From: Echinostoma caproni
Lineage: Eukaryota; Platyhelminthes; Trematoda; Plagiorchiida; Echinostomatidae
Reading direction: 5' to 3'
Length of the DNA stretch: 64,000 bases
Assembly: GCA_900618425.1 (NCBI GenBank)
Contig: UZAN01039370.1
Span: 77,103 to 141,102 of the forward strand
A program made the position numbers and the translations under genes. This document shows, piece after piece, positions 41,839-54,029 of the stretch. The notes under the pieces were generated by a model, which did no database searches, had not been told where the DNA came from, and saw nothing but the letters and a program-made list of their open reading frames with translations. How positions within the stretch are numbered: position 1 is the stretch's first letter; each line of letters starts with the position of its first letter.

Positions 41839-42514
41839 AGAATCATGAACTAAGATAATCGTAACACACAACGAGCTCGAACTATTTTCATCTGTATGCC
41901 AGTAACTATCTATTCATCGAGAAAATTAAATAAGGTAACGCACAACGTATATTGGAGCTCGCTGTCATTCAATTAGCATTCATGGGATTCACCGCAAGGT
42001 TTAAAAATTCTAATCCAATGTGACGAATGTGAAAATATTTGGTTCATTTGCCCACTCTGCAGTATCTGTTTTTCCATGTTTTGCATGAAGCACCAACATA
42101 AAACGCATATGAAATACACCGAATTTCAAATCCATGAAGTCGGCTTACCCTATGAGGGGATGGCTGTGCATAGCATGAAGCATGCGTAAATCCTGTGATA
42201 TCGATACCTTGAATGCCCTGCAAGTGTCTCGAGTATCATTCCGATTGACATTAAGGTGGATTGATTTAATGCCGAGATCAAATTTCTAAACCGGTTGAGG
42301 CCAAAAGCCGGTCGTCACTAATAGTGCGGTTATAACCCGGTTGGGAAATAAATACATTTTAACCAAGCCGGTGAATGGAACACTTAGTCGGGGGTTATGA
42401 AGTATCCAGTAGTGTGGCAAATTGTTTACTGGTAGGGAATTTTAGCAAATATTCTGTACAAAATGTGTATTTGCTGGGAAGATCATTACTTGAGCGCTGA
42501 GGATTTTGTCGTAG

Positions 42515-42705
42515 TGATTTGAACTGACTATCCTTTAGACTTCAACTTTCTATACAATTTTCAATTCGCTCAGCAAATACTAGAGTGGAGTTTCGACCAT
42601 TTTGAGGCTTATCAGTGATACATATCCACCGAACCGTTCAGGCTTTGAACTACAGATCCACTGCATGATAAGGATTGTATTCCAACTGCTCTAGGACACT
42701 AACAT
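42515..42705 (-). mobile_element. tRNA-derived SINE, copy B
   Basis: This is a diverged relative of copy A at 13221-13440, in the same orientation. The B-box-like GTAGTTCAAAGCCT is at 42640-42653 and an A-box-like CCTAGAGCAGTTGG at about 42682-42695. Body motifs appear in the same order as in copy A: GGATAT, CACT, GGTATTTG-like, then ATAGTCAGTT near the end. The head-to-B-box distance differs by one base between the copies. No clear A-rich tail survives. Sequence to its right (42735-43121, -) is open for 128 codons but is not recognised. Confidence 0.72.
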
Positions 42706-45090
42706 CGGAGCTAACAATAATTACCAGTTTATGTTTATTCAAATATCGTTCTCAAAGGTAGGCATTCCTCAAGCTGACCTGACAGGAACGAAAGAAGACT
42801 CTCGTGATTTTCTGGTAACTTCATTTTCAATTCTTCCACCAAGCCAGGATTTCCATTTAGGGTCGGATTGTGTTTTGACGAATCTACTCGGATGGCTAGA
42901 AAGTAATTTACAGCTAACTTGAAATTACCCGCGAGTAGCGGAAAGGGATCATAAACGCCTTTCATTCGGTGGATTCGGGGTTCCGCACTCCGGATATAAG
43001 AGTGAATCTGCTTCATCGATGAACCCTCAATACAGTGAATCACTAATCTAATGTTTCCCGAGTGTAGAATTGATGAAAAGAACTGAGAATTGTGCAAGGA
43101 CATGGATTCCAAAGGATACATATTTCAAATGTGTATCATTTAGTTTGCAAGGGAGTACCTATACTTCAAAATTTGATGCTTAAACCAATAACTTTATCAC
43201 CAGAATTATTACTGCAAATCTAAATCAATATTATCAGCATTAGATCCAGATTTAATCTGCTATTATGTCTGTTTGCGTATTTAGTCTGTTCAAGTAAATT
43301 CTTTCATTAACTAACATCACTATTTTCGAAATGAACAAAGATGGATTGGTTAAATGTTTTACGTCTATACCGATTTAGGATCTCATCAAAGTTGATCACT
43401 TTACTGGTGTATGGTAGGATGACATCGGTCATTTAGCTCGCTGCACCCATCTGCAAAGCCGTTTGATTCGTATTCGACGGGTCAACATCTGTCCTCCAGT
43501 TGTGCACAAATCACTGTCGATGTACTCCATCGGGTGTAACTAGAATCCCTGCCTCAATGTTGATGAGTGAAAAGGGAAAGTAAAAACATCATGCACTACA
43601 TACATCAATGTAGAAATTAAAAAAAATTGATTAGAACCGATTGTCCTCAACTGTCAACTCGAACGAAAGGTGTACTCTCGCAACGGTAAAGTACTACGGA
43701 ATACAAGCAAACACATAGATTGGATGAGAGCAGCAAAGATTGAGAGATTAGTTGAAAAAGAGCGAAACACTAATGGTACCGTCTGGACCTGGTGTGAGTA
43801 GAAACGGAATAGTAAAAAGTTAGAATGCATTGGGTTTATCCGTATACGAGGAAAAGGGTTCAATTATATCGACAGGGTGCGGAACAGATATGTTATTTCT
43901 TGCGAAGATGTTGGTAAAAGTACTCCCAAGTAAACACATGGAACAGATATGATAATATGTTACATTAAAAAGCAACAGTGGGATGTATATCACGGTCATT
44001 ATTCTATTTCACAAAATGAATTTTGTACTACGCCTATTTTTTTAATTTTTTTAGATATCTTAGGCAGTTTTCTAGAGTGCTTATGTGCATTGCATAAACT
44101 CATATGACGGGTTGAAATGTATCTACATTCATTGATATAACTACATACATTGCGCTTATTATAAACAAAAATGCGTGCTCCATGTATTTGGTTTGAAAAT
44201 TATAATTTTTGTTTTCTTGTTCCCGTAGTGTTGCCAATTTAACTACGGACCAAACACAAATTTTCAAAATGGTATTCAGTTTGTAGTCTAATGAAGCACG
44301 CAGTAGTGATGGACAGCCACGCCTGAGGCTCTAAGAATGCTCTTTGTCCTTCTCCCCTGTTTCAATCGACCTGCTCAACCTGTGATCTGTTCAGCACTGC
44401 ATTCCGGACTTCTGAGGAGTAGTTTCTATCACACAAGTACCCAAATCGTGAACGTCTAAATTTCACCTGATTTTTTTATCTTAGTCGGTTTGAAAGTGCT
44501 TAACACGATTCGATTACAGATTTTGTCCCAGCTGGATGCACCTAATCTCATTCGATTTGTCCATCTTAGCTCCAGCTCAACTCTCAATGCGCTGGCGCAT
44601 TTGGACAGAAAATGTAAAGCTATTCGGTTGTGTTTCTTTGACTATGATGGTGTGTTATTATTGTCGATGGGACAAAACTTCATATTATTTTTGAGAATCG
44701 TATTTACCCGCAATTCATCAGTCTACCAAATAACTATTTTACAAATCGCTTACAGTATACTACATATGAGGATCACAACTCTTCACCTTTAACTTCCACT
44801 AAGGATTTCTTTAAAATAGTATTCTTTTTGTTCTCAAACTATACTTCTGATGATTATTCGCTCGGTAAAAATGCTGATAATTTTGTGCTTCGCATAAAAG
44901 TTTGCAATTCGTCCATGTACTCCAAAGTAATGCATAACATTTCATGGTTCATCGATTCGTCTACACATCACAGTCTTCAAAAGAATCCTTTCAATTGCAA
45001 CGACGTCTTACATTTTGCTGAAAGGTGACAAATATATTGATATACTAGCTTCTTTCTGATATGTTCATTGAGAAAATGGAAGAAGAGGTT
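42706..45090. other. No gene recognised
   Basis: The minus-strand frame at 42735-43121 (128 codons) and the plus-strand frame at 44490-44792 (100 codons) have no recognised domain and lengths within chance expectation. T-rich runs near 44037-44052 are simple sequence. Confidence 0.55.
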
Positions 45091-45098
45091 TCCAGAGC

Positions 45099-45437
45099 GT
45101 GCTCCGTCAAAACCTTGGAGCGACCATTTTCCAAAGCTTTGTGCCACTTAAGGTAAGAAAGAACCTCGTTCGCTTCCTAACGGACAGGAAAAGAAAGACC
45201 TGTAGTAAGGACGCACCAGAAGAAGAGCTCCTCCAAGTCAAGTCAAGCCAAGTCAAGTATTGGCTTTATACACCCCGAAAGGTGGATATTCAGCAGTCAC
45301 CTAGTCAACCAACATTTATCGAACAAAATTATTGCAGAACTATCGTAGGCAAGGAAAAAAAGAAAATAATTTACAATATGAGTGAGTTTAGTTTCGAAAC
45401 GATGTGTTCTGGACTGACAAGAAAACAGGCAAGATAG
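45099..45437 (+). pseudogene. Possible Penelope-like element, region between RT and endonuclease
   Basis: A 112-codon frame reads VRKNLVRFLTDRKRKTCSKD near residues 19-38, followed by an acidic EEEL. This resembles the K-NLV--L--R---IC----EL pattern I associate with the segment after the reverse transcriptase palm in Penelope-like proteins. A shifted frame just after it reads a short YTPKGG that could be the remnant of the following NGYP-like part. It lies about 0.6 kb upstream of, and on the same strand as, the clearer GIY-YIG relic at 45990-46450. That spacing is longer than usual, so an insertion would have to be assumed. No RT catalytic motif is visible. Five CAAGY pentamers at 45234-45258 interrupt the frame's tail. 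The assignment is tentative. Confidence 0.4.
45234..45258. repeat. Five tandem CAAGT/CAAGC pentamers
   Basis: CAAGT CAAGT CAAGC CAAGT CAAGT in direct succession. Confidence 0.9.
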
Positions 45438-45989
45438 GGCACCACAGAAGACCGATAGGCGGTCGTACGAGCAAATATACGAGACCGAGCGTAAAACAAG
45501 GACACACTTAATCAGATCCCAATATAACGCATGTGAAGGGTTGTCTATGCTTTTCGTGGATGACGAAAAGCATGACTTTGTATGCTGTGAAATGATGAAG
45601 TGACAGACAGTTTCACGACAAATCCCGCTACCCTTTTATACGCGTTAATGATCTGGAAAGCATTTGAAAGTCCTTTAGAACATCTTTGGAAAGATTAATA
45701 AGGAATCGTACAATCATAGCGGCAAAATACAAGCAAAGGAAACATTTAATCAAGAAGCGAGGTACGGATAGTGTTTCCAGTCGTAAGACATAATATCAAT
45801 ATTTTCACGTAATGGGAACCTAGAACCATTATTCAAAAAATGGTTTAGTACATGGAGATCACTTTACAAAACACCGAGATTAAGAAAATATCTGTGTTCA
45901 TTTATTTATTCGTTAAAGAGGGAGGGGCAGAGCACCAGATAAGTTCATACAAAGAAGATTATCCTATGCAATCTATAAGAATTTCTTTG

Positions 45990-46450
45990 TATCCGAGCTT
46001 CGAGGTTTGTTCTCGTTCACGTTGATTGCGAGCTCGCTACTAAAGAATAAAGTCCAGACTCTGCGGTCCTATTCTGTTAAAACACATTTTATTGTTCCTG
46101 TGGGACAACGCACATAGGCCGCACGGTCAGGTGATGGTTCGAACGGATTCATAAACACCCTTTTGCCTGACCGAAAATTGGAGCGATTAAGCCTCTCAGC
46201 AGTGCGGTGAATTCACACCTAGCTGAAACAAATTTCACCGTGGACTTGACCAAGGCTTTTCACCTCCCTCCCACGTATAAATTTCGTGGGTGATTATCGA
46301 GGCTAGTTTGCCTTCGAATGCTGGCCACAGCGGAAGCGATGGACATTAGTCTGCACAACCTTCTTCTATATGCCATAAAACAATTTGTGGAAAGATTTTC
46401 CACTGCTGCAACAAAAATGTGCCTGTCGATTCACATCAAGCGGTCGCTTT
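45990..46450 (+). pseudogene. Penelope-like GIY-YIG endonuclease relic
   Basis: Reading across frame shifts gives ELRGLFSFTL, then LLKNKVQTLRSYSVKT, then (frame at 46087-46131) FYCSCGTTHIGRTVR. After stops come KIGAIKPLSSAVNSHLAETN, FTVDLTKAF and LATAEAMDISLH. This order matches the C-terminal GIY-YIG domain of Penelope-like retroelements: an LR-LF lead-in, a Y-F-CSCG-YIGRT-R core, an H-AE-N-VD-TKAF middle, and a closing ATAEA-I-LH. The YIG tyrosine is His. Stops include TAA at 46078 and TGA after GRTVR. The frame breaks and stops show it is dead. It is on the same strand as the possible PLE piece at 45099. In a live element this domain would nick target DNA for retrotransposition. Confidence 0.85.
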
Positions 46451-46826
46451 GTGCATCTCAACGGGTGAATATTTGGTAGTAGTATAACCACTGAACATCA
46501 AACAATATGGTCCATAAAGTTACCATTGAGAAGACTAAACAGCAAGAATTTAATGACAATGTCACGGCAATACAAACCAGATTAACTTAAAAACAGATCA
46601 TCTGTTCGCATCGTTGTACGCATAACTACGTATTCAGATAGAAAGGCTGGAGGAGAATGCACAAGTGTTACTAAGGTCGGCATCAAAGTGGAATATAAGT
46701 CAAATAAAATCTTCTTCTAGAATGATTCACAAGTATTCCAGTGATAAACTACCACACGCCGTATCACGTACTCATGGGTTTACATCGAAAAAGCCTTCAG
46801 TGATCTGCAGGTGAGTGAGTGGATGA

Positions 46827-46930
46827 GACCATACACCTCTGGAAACACTGGTTCTCGTCTGATCACCGAAGTTAAGCAACGTCGGGTCCAGTTAGTACTG
46901 GCTTAGTTGACCGGCTGGGAATAACGGGTT
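46827..46930 (+). pseudogene. 5S rRNA-derived sequence
   Basis: The stretch follows a eukaryotic 5S rRNA from GACCATAC through TCTCGTCTGATCACCGAAG to CTGGGAATAACGGGT. The internal pol III control region is largely kept: box A GTTAAGCAACG (46871-46881), intermediate GTCGGGTCC (46881-46889) and box C TTGACCGGCTGGG (46907-46919). The part after GTTAGTACT differs from the usual TTGGATGGGTGACC, and the first bases do not pair with the 3' end as in a real 5S molecule. It is therefore a pseudogene or the head of a repeat, not a functional gene. It continues without a break into the repeat body described next. Confidence 0.9.
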
Positions 46931-47430
46931 TGAGGCCGTTCCACGCTTCTAAAAGCCTCAATATGGTAGGAGGTGGGTGTCTAGGGTTCCGCATGGTCAC
47001 TCTTCTCTTGCACCTCGCGAAATGCTACCATACGACCAATGGTCTCAACCAGCCTCTACTGAGGAAGCCCTACTCGCTACCTTCTCGTGCGGAGGTGTTT
47101 TCCCACCACTGGTAGTTCATGTAAGGGAGTTGGCCAAAACCTCCTACTCCAAATCAACTATGAGGAGGCGTAAGAACCACACACGCAATATCTGGTTGTG
47201 GCAGTGGTCACCAGCTCGATTGGGCATCGAGGTGTTTTGGGCACCTTGGACGTTTGACCCCGTCCAAAGGGCGTGTGACCCGATGAACTGGACATCGGCT
47301 CCCAATAAATTGCGGTTTTCACACATCACCCCGCTGCCTTGCGGGTCAGGCTTTGGGTAGCCAGAGGCTCCGGTTGTGGATTCTTCAAGAAAATTCACCT
47401 GACTAGGCCTCTGCAACCTGGCAGTATTCG
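46931..47430 (+). mobile_element. Body of a 5S-headed composite repeat
   Basis: About 500 bp of G+C-richer sequence follows the 5S-like head directly. It opens with a hairpin TTGAGGC (46930-46936) and GCCTCAA (46955-46961). Both strands are open for long stretches (127 codons + at 46977-47360; 90 codons - at 47144-47416), with repeated phrases such as GAGG, CTCG and CCAAGG. I recognise no RT, transposase or endonuclease motif. A 5S head on a longer body suggests a SINE3-like element or a retroposed chimera. Only one copy is present, so the boundaries cannot be set by comparison. Confidence 0.5.
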
Positions 47431-47598
47431 GTCAACATGCAAGTTATGGGACGTTTTCCTTTTTCGTAAGGATTATTGTGCCATGATTTGTTTTTCTAGA
47501 TTCAGATCTATGTGATAGTATGAAAAGATAGGTGAGTTTAGGGTACTGGATGAACAGAGCGCACAATTGAAAACCGTGTAGTTCATAGATGAAATTGA

Positions 47599-47627
47599 AA
47601 ACGGATCAAACCAGTTGACCCCATGGA
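47599..47627 (+). repeat. 29-bp sequence duplicated across gap, left copy
   Basis: The last 29 bases before the N gap (AAACGGATCA ... CCCCATGGA) are identical to the first 29 after it. See the finding on unmerged contigs. Confidence 0.97.
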
Positions 47628-48023
47628 NNNNNNNNNNNNNNNNNNNNNNNNNNNNNNNNNNNNNNNNNNNNNNNNNNNNNNNNNNNNNNNNNNNNNNNNN
47701 NNNNNNNNNNNNNNNNNNNNNNNNNNNNNNNNNNNNNNNNNNNNNNNNNNNNNNNNNNNNNNNNNNNNNNNNNNNNNNNNNNNNNNNNNNNNNNNNNNNN
47801 NNNNNNNNNNNNNNNNNNNNNNNNNNNNNNNNNNNNNNNNNNNNNNNNNNNNNNNNNNNNNNNNNNNNNNNNNNNNNNNNNNNNNNNNNNNNNNNNNNNN
47901 NNNNNNNNNNNNNNNNNNNNNNNNNNNNNNNNNNNNNNNNNNNNNNNNNNNNNNNNNNNNNNNNNNNNNNNNNNNNNNNNNNNNNNNNNNNNNNNNNNNN
48001 NNNNNNNNNNNNNNNNNNNNNNN
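47628..48023. other. Assembly gap of 396 N
   Basis: All bases are N, flanked by identical 29-bp ends. Frames crossing it are artefacts. Confidence 0.99.
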
Positions 48024-48052
48024 AAACGGATCAAACCAGTTGACCCCATGGA
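48024..48052 (+). repeat. 29-bp sequence duplicated across gap, right copy
   Basis: Identical to 47599-47627. Confidence 0.97.
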
Positions 48053-51000
48053 TGAAGAATTCTTCGAGTTATCTGATGAATGTTTCCTTCTTCATCTTTC
48101 GTTTCAAATTTGCCCGAGAGAGAAAGATCAACCCGGTAAATGGCATCGCATTGGCCACCATTCAAAAGCAATATGGTTTTCTAATAACACTATTTGGAAT
48201 CATTGTGTGGTTTCGTTTAGCACGCATATTCACGGTTCTCGTTTAATCACGATGCACTATAGTCTGGGATGATATGTTTGGGTAGGATAAGTAGAATACG
48301 GCATTCTGCGCACATGCACTGGGAAACTTAGAAGTTCTTGCAGGTGTATGAGAAGAGATGGTGAACGAGAGAACTGGGGGGGGAGGGGGGTAGACTAGCA
48401 ACGAGAATGCTTTGATCTCCGGACGGCGTAAATTGCTAACGGTGAGAGGCGTAATTGCTCATCAATTCTATTGGGCGAGGTTGGACGTTAATAAACGCTT
48501 AGTAAAGCAATTAAAACAAATTCGCATGGTTTTGGAGCTGAAAACCCATAAAATACTGTAAAGCTTTGGGTCTTGTCAGCTAGACACTAACAAGCTGAGC
48601 CTGAACTGTCTTCAAATTTTTTCCATGCATTTTGACTAGTTTTGTAATAACATGTGTGGAACATGTTAAAATAAAACTAAGAATGAGTATCACCGAAATC
48701 CCCTCGGATGGTAGACCGACACAGTTAGAACTCCGAAAAAATGTGGAGACTATTTTTTACTTTTTTTCCAAATGATTGAACAAACTATATTCCATTGAGT
48801 TCTCTCAGAGATACGCACGTACACAACTTGATCTTTTTGTAGGAAGTAGTAGACGAATATCAAGACTAGTGGAGATTTCGCTAGCAGAATGAAATAAGGT
48901 CATTTCCTTGACAAAATCAGTGCACCTGTGACATACTTGTGTGTAAAAGTAGGCTGGGTGATCTAACATCTATCACTTTGCTAACTGATATTATTTTAGA
49001 ATCAGGATTACTCAACAACGGACCACAAAAAGGTATTCTTTAAAATGGACTCTATGTGAATTCTGCCTTGGCATAATCTATGCAACGTAGATCCGTTTCC
49101 GTTTCTATTCAATAATGCTTATTTTTCAGTTTTTCCGAGGATAGTTTCTGACAATCTTTGTTGGAGCAAAGCATATTGGACGCTCAATGGCACTGCGTCC
49201 CTCCGGCTTGTTAGTTAGCAAACGGGCCAAGCAAGTGTACTTCTCATAGCATCTGGAGTTACTATACACTTTATAAAACAAATGTTCTATTGATCGCCGG
49301 TTTACCATTCTCAGCCATCGTGGATTTTGCGTGAAATAGTTTTGAAAAAGCAACTGCGAATGGATGCCCCGTGAAGAAAGTCTGTATTCTCCGTGGATCG
49401 GTATAAGGTGTTCCCGTTGTTGAGGGTGGAGCTTCCAATGGTCGCTTTTGGTCTCATAGTGAGTTTGATGCACGCAAATCAATCGTCATCTGTCTCTAAA
49501 TGCATACAAAAGCCTGTTTGTTTGTCTAATGAAACATATAATTGCACCAAAGATAACTCGCCTGTGCTTCCTCTACGTTGAAAATTCGCATGAAATCCAT
49601 TTGCCTATTGCATTTTTTTAATACACACTTACATGGGCTAACCACTTAACGGGATGAACAATAACCAACTAAGATACATCTACATCACAATCCTGTGTTG
49701 AATTATATATGATAACCGACAAAACGTCCCAGATTGATGCTTTCTGTGCATCAGCCGGCGCTCGACCTGCAAAACCTTCCAAGTAAAAATCCCTATCGGC
49801 ATGTGCCACATCCGACGTTCAACGCCTTGAGCGAATTGCTATGCTACTTTAAAATATCATATTTGCCATCTGTATCATACAGCAAGTTAAACATACTTAA
49901 CCTTTTAAGAAATAACGGACTCCCAAAAGTCCATGCCTCAGAACATAAACGTCCCTCGTTGAATGGGAGAACAAAACAGGTAACCCAGAACAACATGTCG
50001 GAAATATTTGGCTGCCTTATGTTTTATACTCAGAGGAGAAAGTGAAACTGTTCTTTGTTTTCACCCTATTTTATAAGAACTGATATAAACACGTTCAGCA
50101 AGTGAAATAAACAATTCAAACGATTCTCAATAGTCAGCAGTTGAACCTGAATATGAATAAAATGCAATCAAAACACATGAAAGATCTCCGCAGTTTTATC
50201 TTCAATCTAGTTTGTAGTACGTACAACACTGGTTTATCGGTGCCATTCAGCAAATCTCATGTGTCTATTATCGCATTATTACAGGTGAGCCGTAGCGTAT
50301 AATCGACACAGTGAGGGCTGACGAGAGATTTTGAGGCTGTTAATGACCTAACCAAATTGCTCTCTTGGAAATGAGGTTCCAACGAATAGGACAGATAGAA
50401 GAACTGAATGATTTGCTTTTTCCTTATTTGTGCTAATTATCTTAATCAATATATAATCTTGAACAATGTTTGTCACTGTCTCGGGTCGGTGGTGATAAAC
50501 TTGTCGAGTTCAAATAAAGCTGCTGCAATGTAAATCCGAAAAGCTCCTTCATTTTTTTCCTATATGAACCGAGTAACTGTTTTATCAGTAGCAAAACGAT
50601 ACCGCTTTGCTGCAAATTTCTTGGCGTTCGTTAATCAACCGTCCATTATCCAATGCTCGTTTGTTAATCACAACAAACCAATGGTTTGAGGTCAGCGACT
50701 GAACAGCAGTTCAACGAATTACTATTCGTTTATCTATTTGAATCACATGAGTTACGTTGTGCGTGTGTGATGATTGATTAGCTTGCTCATAGTCACGAAA
50801 GGAAGTGAGCAAGTCTGATCACCGTTGACCAGACAAACATGTGGTTTTAGTGCTCTGTTGGACAGGTTAACTAAGGACAAAGCTTGATAAGGAGTGTATG
50901 AAAACCGAGGAACATGACCGGAGGATTAGTCATAAACGCGTACGGTCAAGGTGAATGGTGTATCCTCAGTAGAAAAAAACCTTATTTACCTTTGAGCTGT

Positions 51001-53700
51001 CAAAAATGGAGGTTTAAAGCTTAAGTGCTCAAAATTTGAGTCTGACCAGACAATTTAGTTTTCCGATGCCGTATACCATGAGTGTGGATGCAAATTTAAA
51101 AGATTTAAGAGATGATGATCCCGATTGCTCATTGGGTTTAAATATTTATTTGGCCTAAAATCTGGTTCCTGAGTTCTGGACGCTTGTGTTTCTCGGGTAG
51201 ACCACCCATATATCTCGTGACTGGCATGTTTGAATTCATATTTCACATTGCGAAGTGAAAGAACTGCACACCAAAACATGTTCATCCAATCATGGGAAAC
51301 GCATAACCCTGATTGACTTATGTTTCCATTCTTATAAATGAAGACATGCATGTCTGTGACCAAAACAATGATATCTGGTTGATTGATCAGAGAATTCAAT
51401 AAGGAAACAAGCTTGCTTTAATGTTTGAGCAATTGGTTAATCACCGAAACAATTACTCTCCCTAGGGAAGGGAATGATAGAAACAGGCGAGTGGCGTTGG
51501 AATTGTATATTAGTAATGCATTCTCTGGAATGTATGTATTTCTTTTGTTTAAAAGTATAGCCATTGCATTAGTTGACAAGCAGTTGTTGGCTACTATTTG
51601 ACATACGTAATCGGTACACGTTTATGGACTCATGGAACGGACGTTGTAGGTCGTTACAATCGCTCTGCCAGATTATGGACTTTAATATGCTGCACCATTG
51701 TAGAGGACTATCTTCGAAACTTCTATTATGGATGTCAAACGTCACTGGCAAACTGTTCCATTTGGGCAACGTGGATATAAACATTGTTTTCTTATGCTGT
51801 TGTGCTGCGCATGAAAGCTACCATAGTTTGAATTATATGACTTTAATGCATATACAGAGTCATTAGGCTAATATATTTCTTTCTGTAAAATACAGGAGTC
51901 GTTTTATGGTGGTGACATAATTGATGTTTTTTTCTTAAATACCAAAACTGACGTTGAAGACCGACCTCAGAAATGGTTTCGAAAAATTACAGAATTTCGA
52001 ACGTGTATTTGATCCTATGGTTGTCCCAAATTCGTGGTAGCTGTAGTTTAAGAAAAAAAAACGGCTTCGAATTTAGGAGGCCATTTTCAATAAAACGTGT
52101 CGTGTACTGATAATAGTCACTTATCTATCAGAGAAAACAGTGTAAGGAGCAGACTATAAAACAAAAATCAGTTGTTAGGGAAAATACTGTACACGACATA
52201 ACTACTGAGAATCAGTGAGGTACTCGGCCAATCAGGCTAAAAGCTGCTGTTATTGATAATTTATCTAATTTAGTGACAACCGCAAATTCTCGCTGCTCAT
52301 GAGCATGGCTCAGCAGTACATTCACCTGGTACATGATAATATTGTTTCGCGCGATTGCATGATAGCGATTGATTCTGAGCTATTCAAATCTTCTGTTTCT
52401 GGTCTTTTGACTCAGTCGTAATACATAAAACTGGTTATAATCAAATCACCGTATTTTTGACAATGCGAAGGTAATGAGTATCTGTGAATGATACTTCCTA
52501 ATCGGTTTCAATGAAAAACTGATTGCACCGATTTCAGTTTGGGCATTTGAGTCCTGTAAAAATGATTCAATAAGAGTTGCAAAGCTATCCTTCATAATCG
52601 TAATAATTTATTTTATGGGGAAACCCGTTGGAAAAGAGGTTTTTTAGTATCATAGAAGGCGAAATCGGTGAAAACTGCTTAGAAGTCTTGGGTAGGTGGT
52701 GCAACTTTATCTATTCCAGAGTACGCTATTTAGAGTGGCACATGAGGATGACAGCTTTCACAAATGCAACTTAATGAGGTACAAGCAGCATTATTATTGC
52801 TTATATTTTCGGAGACGTTTACTCACTTTATAAAAAATTGTCATTACTCGTTCTTAGTCGTGTAAACTAGCATTAAAACATAAGTCATTCATGACCCAAT
52901 GCAGTATTACTGGTTGTCGTTTCATAATGCGGTTTATTCAGTTTATTTTTATTTTATGTGAACTGAAGTAAATAATGATGGTTGTTCGCATCAGCTCGAT
53001 CTGTGTAAATTTGTGCGGGGATGTATTTTTATTGACCCAATATTTTAGGGATTTTTAAGTCAAGAAGCGGCTGTATTACGGAATGAAAATTCAGCCACCA
53101 CACACAATATTTTGTGGAAATAGCATGTTAAAAAACAGACGATGATATGCTGCATATACAAACAAAGGGAAATTTAGCATTGCTTGTTTTTAAGGCTCCC
53201 AATGACAAGACGGGCATTAGTAAGAGACCGTACCAGATGTGGTATTACAGAAGACTTGTACGTTGTGGTGAGTGCTGCCATATGCTTACACTTGGAGTGA
53301 GTGCTAGATATAGATATACATTTAGTAAAGTGAGAGTAAAGTGGATGAAAGGTGACTAAAAGGGTTCTAGTAGCAAAATTTCTGTCAGGCCCAACACACC
53401 AATAGTCTCCTGGAAGAATGACACATCTACTTCGAACATAATTTAGCAAGAGTTGTTTTTTAATTTGGTCTCACCTTCTTCCATTGCATGACTACCAATT
53501 TGACACTTGCAGTGTGTACAGCGTAAATTAGAGTTGTTTGCAGCAACCTGTCAATTATATGAAAGAGTCAGAGCAAACGAGATCCCGGTCAATATGACGA
53601 CAGCACTGACGGCGGTGAAGACGTAATGGTAGATACCATATCAAGCGAGTTTTACAAATTCCTTGTACCAAAACAGGTATAGGAATACGGTTACTCTAGC
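48053..53700. other. No gene recognised
   Basis: A run of eight and six G residues separated by A is at 48376-48390. The minus-strand frames at 49126-49482 (118 codons) and 51055-51399 (114 codons) and the plus-strand frame at 49734-50045 (103 codons) show no recognised domain. Nothing else stands out. Confidence 0.55.
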
Positions 53701-53711
53701 TCGGATGAACT

Positions 53712-53895
53712 GAATTCCTTTTCGCCTGTTAGCCGAGCCTGGCATTTCGTTTGCAAACGTTTCATCACCAACCGAGGTGACATCATCAGTGCTTGTGAAG
53801 TGGCAGTGTTCCGCTAGTATCCGTTTGTTTATCTGCGTGTTCCTTTCCGCCGTAAATTTTTGTCCCTTCTTCTTACTGTTTTCCACTCGATTCGC
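53712..53895 (-). mobile_element. Penelope-like terminal repeat fragment, minus copy
   Basis: On the minus strand this runs from CGAATCGAGTGG through GCGGAACACTGCC, then CACTGATGATGTCACCTC (53791-53774), a loop, GGTGATGAAACG, TTTGCAAAC, and on to AACAGGCGAAAAGGAATTC. The stem GTCACC/GGTGAT (six pairs, one G-U) sits between CUGAUGA and GAAAC, as in a hammerhead, but with an extra U on the 5' side. It pairs head to head with the plus copy at 54030-54211 over about 180 bp. The same strand is open for 110 codons (53641-53973) and reads DDVTSVGDETFANE through the fold; this is probably read-through rather than a protein. Confidence 0.68.
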
Positions 53896-54029
53896 GGTCT
53901 CAAGGGTAAGAGGGAAAGGTTGTTTTTCGTCCTGATTCGGGTTTTCGTCCGTTCTCAGGCCACAGCGTAACATTTTGTTGCGTCATTTCATCCTTGACTT
54001 TTACCATCCAACCGCTCGCGCTCGCAACG

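Noticed and set aside
47606..48246. Open frames of 142-207 codons across the second N gap
   Set aside because: They consist mainly of N codons.
48376..48390. G8-A-G6 run as a G-quadruplex or switch region
   Set aside because: Only two G tracts; more likely a simple repeat or sequencing-prone homopolymer.
53641..53973. 110-codon minus-strand frame as a protein gene
   Set aside because: It reads through the Penelope terminal repeat and its hammerhead-like fold; better explained as non-coding repeat.
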